A DNA stretch of 20,589 nt from Zygnema circumcarinatum (Eukaryota > Streptophyta > Zygnematophyceae > Zygnematales > Zygnemataceae): positions 4,866,343 to 4,886,931 of the forward strand of contig CM074805.1 of the NCBI GenBank assembly GCA_037447605.1. Reading direction: 5' to 3'. The notes below the pieces were generated by a model. The model was given only the letters and a program-made list of their open reading frames with translations, searched no databases and had not been told where the DNA came from. The position numbers and the translations under genes were made by a program. Each line of letters opens with the position of its first letter. Position 1 is the first letter of the stretch. Shown one piece after another: positions 1-7,171 of this stretch.

Positions 1-150
1 CCCTCCCCTAGCGATCCTTACAACTTTTTATCGACAGCGCATTTCCGCCGCCTTACAGCGGTGTCTTGCTTCCACGATCCTTCGACGTGCCGCAGTTGTT
101 GGGACCCGTCCCAGTGGTCTTCCACCCCTTCCCGCGCGTACTGCGCCCCA

Positions 151-329
151 CATTGGCGACCTTCGCGGCTGCTTCTAGTGCCGTGTTGTTGCGCCTAGAA
201 GTTGATTTCCGTTTCCAAGCTTTCTCTCTGTCCTTATGTCCATTGTGGCCGCTTCTTTTGGTTCTTTATGTCGATTTTCTCCATGTACATTTGATGGCCT
301 TGCCATCGTGAGTTCAATCAAACATCATT
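151..329 (+). repeat. Dispersed repeat, left copy (direct orientation)
   Basis: This stretch is repeated in the same orientation at 19777-19958. By eye roughly nine in ten bases match, with a few small indels. Shared landmarks are GGCTGCTTCTAGTGCCGTGT, ATGTCGATTTT and GCCATCGTGAGTTCAATCAA. Similarity stops abruptly after CATCATT in both copies. No recognisable protein is encoded. The core 291-322 is present a third time, inverted, at 976-1007. It is probably a fragment of a multicopy mobile element, but the family cannot be named from this window. Confidence 0.8.
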
Positions 330-1007
330 TTCTCTCAAGAAATTCGCCTTGGTATTAGGAGGAGTCAGACATTGAACATCGCCAAATCAATTAAGCAAGC
401 CTGTCAGGCGAATTCAGCATTGGCTAGGTACGCATTTTAGTACGGCTGTATACGGTGGAGTTGCGGATCTTGACCCGGAATTCGTACACGAAAGAAGTGA
501 CTTTTAGTATAAGGAATTCGAGAAGTTTGTAAACTATAGTGTCAAGGTCGTACTGTGATCTCTGAGCATGGTATGGCGTGGCTGAGGGGGACAAGTCAAT
601 ATGACCAGAGGGTTTGAGGTTGTAGGTCCATGTGTTGAAGGAGCTTGAACGCAGCTCGTGAAAACCCTTGAGTAGTGTGCTCAAAGACAAGCACGGTTTA
701 GGTGGGGAGGAATGTAACAAATGGTATACATGGATCGTATGGCCTAATACTTACATCCGCGATTGCCTTTTAATGGTGAAGCACATAGATGGGTACCGGG
801 AGGTCTTGAACCCCGTTGGAGGCAGGTGGTTTGTTACACGTCACCTTGACCATCGCTTATGAAATTCCTGAATTCCTTATACTAAAGGTCACTTCTTTCA
901 TGCACAAATTCCTGTTTGGGATCTGCGACTCCGCTGTACACAGCCGTACTGAAATGCATACCTAGCCAATGCTTGTTTCATTGAACTCACGATGGCGAGG
1001 CCATCAA
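291..1007. repeat. Imperfect long inverted repeat (fold-back or nested element)
   Basis: Bases 416-519 match the reverse complement of 870-973 (both contain AGCATTGGCTAGG, AGTACGGCTGT, GAAAGAAGTGAC and TAGTATAAGGAATTC). Bases 291-322 match the reverse complement of 976-1007. The left arm carries about 90 extra bases (323-415) between the two matching blocks. The arms enclose about 350 bases that include the LTR-like remnant at 713-838. This is either a fold-back element or two opposed copies of one repeat. No coding capacity was recognised. Confidence 0.7.
713..838 (+). mobile_element. Possible short LTR (TG...CA) with preceding polypurine tract
   Basis: The purine run GGTGGGGAGGAA (701-712) is followed directly by TGTAACAAA (713-721). 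The inverted counterpart TTTGTTACA lies at 830-838. A 5'-TG...CA-3' block with short inverted ends, preceded by a polypurine tract, is the layout of a 3' LTR of a plant retrotransposon. At about 126 bases it would be very short, as in TRIM elements. I see no primer-binding site, second LTR or gag/pol reading frame, so at best it is a remnant. The short inverted ends could be chance. Confidence 0.35.
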
Positions 1008-1118
1008 GAAAGATCTTGCTCATGGTATTATGGGTTGCGGGCTAGGACTTTTAGAGTTTTAGATTTCAGAAATAGAACGTTTTAATATCTAAAAGTTTCA
1101 GAGTCTTTGAACAATTTG

Positions 1119-1171
1119 AGAACGACCGTACGACCAGTGAGATTGAACTACGCGTACAATTGTACGGTCGG
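1119..1171. repeat. GTAC-rich palindromic patch
   Basis: CGACCGTAC near 1119 is mirrored by GTACGGTCG near 1162. Between them lies the perfect 12-bp palindrome GTACAATTGTAC (1154-1165). GTAC is the core bound by SBP-domain factors, but no gene start is nearby, so I annotate structure only. Confidence 0.5.
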
Positions 1172-1226
1172 CAAATTGGCGCTGGTCCGTCAGAGAGCCT
1201 GCCGTATGACCGCAACCATATCGCAA

Positions 1227-1308
1227 TACGGCCATTCTAAAACTGTTTTATAAACCGGCCTGACTTTTAGAATTTTTTATTGGAATTCTAAATACACGAC
1301 ACTGCGTT
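1227..1308 (+). repeat. Dispersed repeat, inverted partner at 19211-19292
   Basis: This block begins TACGGCCATTCTAAAA, has TTTTATAAA-CGGCCTGA in the middle and ends ATACACGACACT. The reverse complement of 19211-19292 reads nearly the same, with about ten differences by eye. It holds its own short inverted repeat (ATTCTAAAA and TTTTAGAAT). It looks like a small non-autonomous element or the end of a larger one. Confidence 0.8.
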
Positions 1309-1522
1309 ATAATATCCGTCCATAGTTAAGGAGGGAATTTCCCCCGTTTTACCGGTGAAGTAGGCGGTGTCAGGGCTAGAAGCTGGGTCTCGCCCAACGC
1401 GCTCACGCCCTTCAGTTGGGCGGAGTTGGTTCAGAGGGCGGCCGGCAGGGACAAATTGGGCCGCCCTCGCCGGCCGCCGCATGCGACAAACGGTGCTGCT
1501 CGTCCTGCTACTGTACAGTACA

Positions 1523-1708
1523 GTAGACCCCCCCAATATCTTAGCCATGGTTTCGGCAAATATGGGGCGAAAATATTGGGTAGCGAAAATATAAGGGTGC
1601 GTGTTAACAATAGGCGGGCAGTATTATATTAAAAAGTGGTTTTGGCAAATTCAGGGCGAAAATATTGGAAGCGAAAATAAGAGGGGCGAAAATATTGGGG
1701 GGGTCTAC
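1523..1708. mobile_element. MITE-like element with 17-bp perfect terminal inverted repeats
   Basis: The left end GTAGACCCCCCCAATAT (1523-1539) is the exact reverse complement of the right end ATATTGGGGGGGTCTAC (1692-1708), giving an element of 186 bases. Inside is a degenerate tandem repeat: GGGCGAAAATATTGG occurs near 1564, 1656 and 1685, and the first two copies are each followed by AGCGAAAATA. There is no open frame of note. The size, perfect ends and lack of coding fit a MITE. The target-site duplication is not clear, so the superfamily is unassigned. Confidence 0.65.
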
Positions 1709-2560
1709 TTGTAGTGGGTAGTCATGTACGCTCAAATGGCTCTCTGCCACGTCGGATGTGGGGCGTGCCCTGAGGAAGGGAGCAGGTTGCCCGCGGTTGG
1801 TTTAGTTGGTGGGTTGGCGGGTTGGTTTGGCTGTAGGTCGGTTGGCAGGTCTGTTGGCTCTAGAGCGAGCTGCGTGACGCCACGTAGCATTCCCCGCCCT
1901 ACACTGCCTTGGCAGCTGGATTTGACTGGCCGGGCGGGACTGTAGGGCTGACCGCGGGCACGGGCAGGCACTTCAAAAAAAACGACGAAAAAGGGAGGGT
2001 CGCTTTGATGCCGCACTTCCAGGTCTGCAAGACGACAAGGAGGCACCGTTGGCCAACGACATATAGCCACGTGGCGCAGTGTACATCGCTCGATGTTTGA
2101 ACAAGAGTGCCGTACAAACGCCAGCTGCTCAACAGAGCGGTCTCGCTTGTCGTATGTGGCATGGTGAAGTCCGCCGATTTGTCCCGCCACCGACAATGTC
2201 GTTTTGTCGCATTGTCAACCCTCCATCAAGGCGACCCAGAAACAACAAAAAATCAGAAACTGAAAAAAAAAAAATTTGAATCGACTTGAAAAACGGTTTC
2301 TGTGCCACAGCGAACTGCAACAGGACGGAGCCGCATGTGTCACAAGTACGGCATTGTACTTGTTCGTACGGTCCAGTAAAGTAGAAAAGCCAAAAACCTT
2401 TTCGGTTTTGGCCCTGACCGCCGGAACCCGTCGATCGCGCCAATCCGTCCGATCGCAATATCCCACGGTCCAGATCTGGCCTCCCCGCGAACCTCCGACG
2501 CGTCATTAAGCGGCCGTCCTGCGAATTCCGTAGACTTTACCGTCGTTGCCGCTTCACGAC
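1709..2560. other. Intergenic stretch without a recognised gene
   Basis: No credible coding exon was found on either strand. Notable items are a degenerate GGTTGG-type repeat near 1795-1858, the perfect G-box palindrome GCCACGTGGC (2066-2075), and several GTACGG or CCGTAC hexamers (near 2109, 2347 and 2366). An A run at 2264-2275 is followed by AT-rich sequence. Open frames here are short, overlap on both strands and resemble no family I know. Confidence 0.5.
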
Positions 2561-2565
2561 GCGAC

Positions 2566-2663
2566 ACCGACATTTTCCTCTTCATGGGACCGTCCGATTA
2601 GGATCTTTTGTTTTTCTCCTGTCCGGTAGGTCCCCCCACCGACCTCCTTGGCTCCACCGACAT
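2566..2663 (+). promoter_or_regulatory. Two DRE/CRT-like boxes upstream of FAS1 gene 1
   Basis: ACCGACAT occurs at 2566-2573 and 2656-2663, both times as CACCGACATTTTC. The DRE/CRT core bound by plant DREB/CBF (AP2/ERF) factors is RCCGAC, and the classic form is TACCGACAT. The same box recurs upstream of gene 2 and gene 4, always on this strand. A role in cold or dehydration response is inferred from the motif only. Confidence 0.45.
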
Positions 2664-2749
2664 TTTCGACTGCTACGACAAAACCCGCGCCAGTGGCGCT
2701 CGTTTGTCTGACAGCGCGACGCGCACTAACCCAAACAAGCACGAGCGGT

Positions 2750-3218
2750 ATTGGCCAATGGGAGCCTGCCAACTCAGCGAGAATTTGGCGGCAGCCTTGA
2801 CCTTTCTAAAATACTCGACGGCCGGCATTGTACGGTTTCAAATGCGACAAAAAATTGCGTTGCCACGGCGCACGCTTATTGGCGATCCCTCCTGTCGCCG
2901 CGGAAACGCTCACCTTTGATTGGCTGTGCGACAGAGATTCCTCCTGTCGCCGAGGATTCGCCGACCTCCGATTGGCTGTGCGACTCGCCGGCCCACGACG
3001 CGCTGTGCGCCTCGTATTGGCGCCGCCGTCCGCGGAAAAAAAGGAGCTTGGGAAACGCACGACGCTGATTGGCCGGGACACCCTCAAATCCCTGACATTT
3101 TGGGGCCGTCCTCGCCTCTGATTGGCTGAAAATACCCTAAAATTTTAATTTCACATGCGGGACTCGCGTCTGATTGGTCGCGGACGTGCGCGCGCCTCGC
3201 GCTGCGCCCCCTCATTGG
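2750..3218 (-). promoter_or_regulatory. Array of inverted CCAAT (NF-Y) boxes, promoter of FAS1 gene 1
   Basis: ATTGG, usually within TGATTGGC, starts at 2878, 2919, 2971, 3016, 3068, 3121, 3173 and 3214. A palindromic ATTGGCCAAT lies at 2750-2759. The favoured NF-Y sequence is CTGATTGGYY, which several copies match. All eight regular copies have the same orientation. Start-to-start distances are 41, 52, 45, 52, 53, 52 and 41 bases, mostly near four or five helical turns. The array ends about 50 bases before the TATA-like site and about 210 before the start codon. Confidence 0.75.
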
Positions 3219-3264
3219 CCCATCGTCCGCAGATTCCGGCGTCTAAGGCCGGAGGCCCTGGGCT

Positions 3265-3272
3265 CATATATT
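3265..3272 (+). promoter_or_regulatory. TATA-like box of FAS1 gene 1
   Basis: CATATATT lies 156 bases before the ATG at 3428 and about 50 bases after the last CCAAT box. This position would give a 5' leader of roughly 130 bases. Confidence 0.5.
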
Positions 3273-3345
3273 GGGTTGCTCTTCCCTCATTACTCTAAGG
3301 CAACTCCCTCACTCTCCTGCGTCGTTCCATAGCCTCTCTCCCTCC

Positions 3346-3390
3346 TCCCTCTCTCCTTCCTCCCTCTCTCCTTCCTCCCTCTCTCCCTCA
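3346..3390 (+). repeat. 15-bp pyrimidine tandem repeat in the 5' leader of gene 1
   Basis: TCCCTCTCTCCTTCC is repeated at 3346-3360 and 3361-3375, with a third degenerate copy at 3376-3390. The flanking bases are also pyrimidine-rich. CT-rich leaders are common in plant genes, and the tract ends 37 bases before the start codon. Confidence 0.75.
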
Positions 3391-3427
3391 CCCCTGTCAG
3401 GGTTAGATCACAGCAACAGTAGCGGCC

Positions 3428-4241
3428 ATGGCTCTCAAGCAGGTTGTCCTCTTGCTCGCCCTCTTCTCCGTCGTCGCCCCGGCCTTCGCCGACGTGTCTA
3501 CCTTTGTCTCTGAGAAGGCTGGCAATGAGGAGCATGCCGGTCCCGAGGCCATCCCTGAGCGCGTGCAGAACATTTTGGACACCATCGCCGCCGCAGGAAA
3601 GTTCAGCAAGTTCGTGCACTTCGTGAAGCTGCTCGAGCTCGGCTCCAAGATCGGCGAACTCCGCGGAACCCTCCTTGTGCCCACCGACGAGGCCTTCTCT
3701 CTTGCTAGCGAGCAGATTCAGGCAATCCTCTCCAAGTCGATCGGAGGAAATGGATTCACCCGTGGCCTTGACAATGTCCTCCTCAGCCACTTCATCAAGG
3801 ACAGGATCACCCCTCAGGTCCTTGAGGTCAGTCTTGTGCCCTCTCTGCTCTCTCTTATCCCTCACTTTTTAGCTTTTTACTATCAGATTATGACTTGAGG
3901 TCGAAATCTCGAGTGCTGTATTGATTTAGCTTGGACCAACTGTGCAGGCTGCTGGAGCCGCCAGATTGAGGAGATTCAAGGCCACCGGCCCGAGCGCAAT
4001 CATGTCAACCAGGAGTGTGTTCGGTGACCTCCCCGTCTCCGTTGTCAGCGACGGAATTGAGAACGGTTTCCTTGCTGTGAACACCGCTGAGGAGGATGTG
4101 GCGATGCTGACCACCCCTAACGTCTACGTTGACTTCAAGCTGGCGGTGCAGGGCGTGGACCGCCTGCTCTTGCCTTCGGAGAAGCTGGTTGCCGTTCAGG
4201 AAAAGATTAATGCGCAGGTTAGCGTTCAGGCTGCGAGTTAA
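3428..4241 (+). CDS. Secreted single-domain fasciclin (FAS1) protein, two exons
   Basis: Exons are 3428-3826 and 3948-4241. The intron (121 bases, phase 0, GTCAGT...GTGCAG) joins into a 230-residue protein. Residues 1-21 are a clear signal peptide ending in AFA. The FAS1 domain fills the rest: the KFVHFVKLLEL helix, the H1 motif TLLVPTDEAF (81-90), LLSHFIKDRI (the family's YHxL region) and the H2-like LAVQGVDRLLLP (198-209). FAS1 domains mediate adhesion, and in plants often form fasciclin-like arabinogalactan proteins. There is no obvious GPI signal and little proline, so a soluble wall or matrix protein is likely. The start ATG sits in a good context (GCGGCCATGG). The tandem paralogue at 7172 shares the intron position. 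Codons end mostly in C or G. Confidence 0.92.
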
Positions 4242-6362
4242 AATCTGGACAATGTAGTTGTTGAGGTTGGAAGGATTTTCGAATGTGATAGATAGTTGAG
4301 ATCGGTACGGTATATTTAATTTGCTCTCACTCAAGCAAAAAGGTACATAGCTTTAGCGCTTGGGTCGCAGCCTCTCGACAGGCTGAATAATAGCCCACAT
4401 GATGATGTCGTCCGGTTCGTTAATAACTGTACCCCTCCGTCTTCAGAGAAGGTTTTGAAACGGAGAGTACGTTATATTCATCAGGTAGTGGGTAGGTCTA
4501 TTCTCCATCCGATATGTAGTACGAAGATCGACTCTTATAAGTTACTCTCCGCTGTGAAATGTTTTCACATTTTAGAAATTATGTCAACCTGGGCAATTTT
4601 CTGCCTGTCTAATCTGAAAGTTTGTATCATTCATCACTTCTAGATTTTATGAAGGAAAAAAAGATGTGCTATGCCTTGGAATGATTTAACTATCGTTGAT
4701 TTCAGTGTGTTAATCATTCTGTTTCTGGGAGTCTGCCTCTATAGCCGTCCAATATTAGTAGGTTCTTGGAACTGTTATTCTAAATTGGCTTACAGTTTTG
4801 AAGTTGTCATAAAATTTCGTGGGGATATCGTGGCGGATGTTTGGTAATAGGTAGGAAAACAGGAAATAGCGTCTGTCATGAAAAACGGCCCTCAATACAT
4901 TCGATATGTGAAATATACAACAAGCACGGCGAAGTTGGCTGAAGAGAAATCTTCTCCAAAAAATGAAACCCATTTTTCGTCCGTCTTCAACTATTGCTGA
5001 ACTTCCGTTGTGGATTATGAAACTTGAGAATGATTGCGTTTCTGCTGACGGAAAGAGAGCCATTATTAGAAAAACTAAATCTTCCGAAGCAAACACAAGG
5101 ACGCAGCTCCCCGTAGCAACATCGTGATGTGATCGTGCATTTGATTAAAATCCGTGAAATTTAAGACCTTCGAACAGGCTTTAAATCCAACATCCTACAT
5201 TCCTGTCCATACTGGAACATTAGATCGTAAGAAATTTTTGTCGCATGCATGGCCCGCCGCCTCAACAGCCGCCAACGTCGCATCGGATAAAATCAAAAGG
5301 TGACAAAGCAATCAATTAATAATGAACAAAAGAAATGGCGAGTCCTGTTCTAGCTCGCACTACAGCCAACCAGAGGCCATAGATCACGCGGGACCGTACG
5401 GACGGCGTTAGGGTCGCGGATTGGCGCTTGGCGCGTGTCTCGGGCCGTGTACCAAAGATGTCGTACGATACGGAACGGTTGAGATGCGGCCAAATAGCGT
5501 TGTAGAACTGCAGCTATACGGCCCAAACCGACAAAGGTCCTGCGAGATGGGGCGGCATGTTTTCAGATCTGGAAACAATCAGTACGGACATAACACTTAT
5601 ACGACAAGCGGAATGTACGAAACGGTACGGTTCTGTATGCCGTACTGCAATGCTGTTTTTCTGGGACCACACAAACGACAAAATTACAGTTACTGTACGG
5701 GGAAGGGTCATGGCGGGTGGGTCTGGTTTACGAAATTCAAGCAGCTCAAGTCAGCGAATTTTGTCGGTAGTGTGGGACCGCGCTACGCCGTCAGATTAGG
5801 GCGAAATGGTCAATCGGTCCGTTTGGAGCGACCCACGTGGCGACTTCTGGCAAGGTGGCGTCGCTTTCTGGCGAGGCGGGCGGTGGCTGTCTGAGGGGCC
5901 GAAATGGGACCGGGCAGACCATGAAGGAGAATAAAAAATTTCTTGAAAAAGTTTAGGATCCGACATCGTAGCAAGCCAAAGTCTAGGAAGCTTTCTGTGG
6001 ATGGACCTGGATGAGATTCCGGCCAGATCCAGATAATTTTGTCACGGGAACTGGTATCCAAAAACATTTTTTTTTTTTAAATTTGTTTGGACGACAAGAA
6101 AAAGAATATTGATGTGACTGTCGACCAAAGGCGGTTCAAAAAATAAAAAATAAAATCAGGAAAAATGGGCTTTACCAAAATGTCACATGCCCAAACAATA
6201 ATTCGCTACAGCCAGCGAGACCTTCGCCAACTGGACAAAATCCGTACAAGTATAGCCTTGTTCTGGCGCTCAAAATTCTCATTCCCGTTATTTCCGTATA
6301 CTGTACCGTGAAGTAGACATGTTCAACCTCAGATCTACCGTCGAGAAAGATCCAAAGTTCTC
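4242..6362. other. Intergenic region between the two FAS1 genes
   Basis: No gene was recognised. The first part (4242-5250), after the gene 1 stop, is AT-rich and unremarkable. Between 5390 and 5700 TACGG-type hexamers are dense (near 5395, 5579, 5624, 5638 and 5695). A G-box CCACGTGGC lies at 5833-5841. An A/T-rich stretch with T and A runs follows (about 5930-6170), and TCCGTACAA lies near 6241. Open frames such as 5421-5894 have no recognisable domain and cross motif-rich noncoding sequence. Confidence 0.5.
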
Positions 6363-6528
6363 ACCGACATCCACCGACATACACCGACATTTCCACGAGA
6401 ATTTTTTTTTAAACTTCAGATCGCGAACCAGTTGGAGCAGAGGAAGGGCCCCTCTGGCCGGCAACCAAATGGTACGGCCGCCAGGTGGCGCCCTCAACGG
6501 CGGCATATTCGTCGCTATTCACCGACAT
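6363..6528 (+). promoter_or_regulatory. Four DRE/CRT-like boxes, three in exact 10-bp register
   Basis: ACCGACAT occurs at 6363-6370, 6373-6380 and 6383-6390, one DNA turn apart, and again at 6521-6528. These are the same octamers found upstream of gene 1. They lie upstream of the CCAAT array of gene 2. The likely binders are AP2/ERF (DREB/CBF) proteins, inferred from the core CCGAC. Confidence 0.5.
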
Positions 6529-6758
6529 TTTCGCCCTGTGGCGTGGGAAGGCGCAAGCCGGGACAGGCCGGGCTGTTAGGTGCCATTAATTTATGCCGTG
6601 TCGTTTAGCGCCTTCTATTCGTACGATTGTACAACCACTGTACGGTCGCCGGACTCCCGGAAATTCCCGCGGCGCACAGCCGTCCGGTGTCCGCGCCTGA
6701 CAAAAAATTGTCCCGAAAAAGAAAAGAAGAAGAATTGCGGGACCGATCCGCGCCTCTG

Positions 6759-6985
6759 ATTGGCCGCGCCTTGGACGGCGGCAAGTAGCGCTTTCTGATT
6801 GGCCGAGCGCCGCCAGCCGGCCCCTTCCCGGCCTCTGATTGGCCGAGCCCTGCCAGGACGCCCCTGCCATTGCTCAAACGTGCGTCGCTGATTGGCTCCG
6901 CGCCTCACGGAGCCACAGATCTACGCTCTGATTGGCCAGCGCTTCGGAATTGTCCCCGCGCCTGGGCGCACTGTGCCCTGATTGG
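6759..6985 (-). promoter_or_regulatory. Array of inverted CCAAT (NF-Y) boxes, promoter of FAS1-PAN gene 2
   Basis: TGATTGG occurs six times, with ATTGG starting at 6759, 6798, 6838, 6891, 6931 and 6981, all in one orientation. Most match CTGATTGGYY, the favoured NF-Y sequence. Spacings are 39, 40, 53, 40 and 50 bases. The last copy is about 190 bases before the start codon. A weak TATA-like CCTTAAAC lies at 7048-7055. The layout mirrors that of gene 1, suggesting the promoter was duplicated with the gene. Confidence 0.75.
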
Positions 6986-7171
6986 TCCGATTCAGCACGT
7001 CGCGCCGTGCCGAACGCCGAGCCGCCGTCAGCGCGGGATCGCTTCGGCCTTAAACCTGGACGGGCCCCTTCTAGCAGAGACCGACGGAGCTGCTCTGCCC
7101 AGCTCAGGCAGGGAAAGAGGACAGAGACAGGGATTTAGAGGAAACAACAGGAGCTGGGGCTGACGGCAGCC

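Noticed and set aside
1732-2196. 154-codon minus-strand frame
   Set aside because: Not related to any family I know, and it overlaps other frames in repeat-rich DNA.
5421-5894. 157-codon open frame between the FAS1 genes
   Set aside because: No domain or signal peptide. Overlapping frames are open on both strands, and the stretch is full of GTACGG motifs. Probably noncoding.
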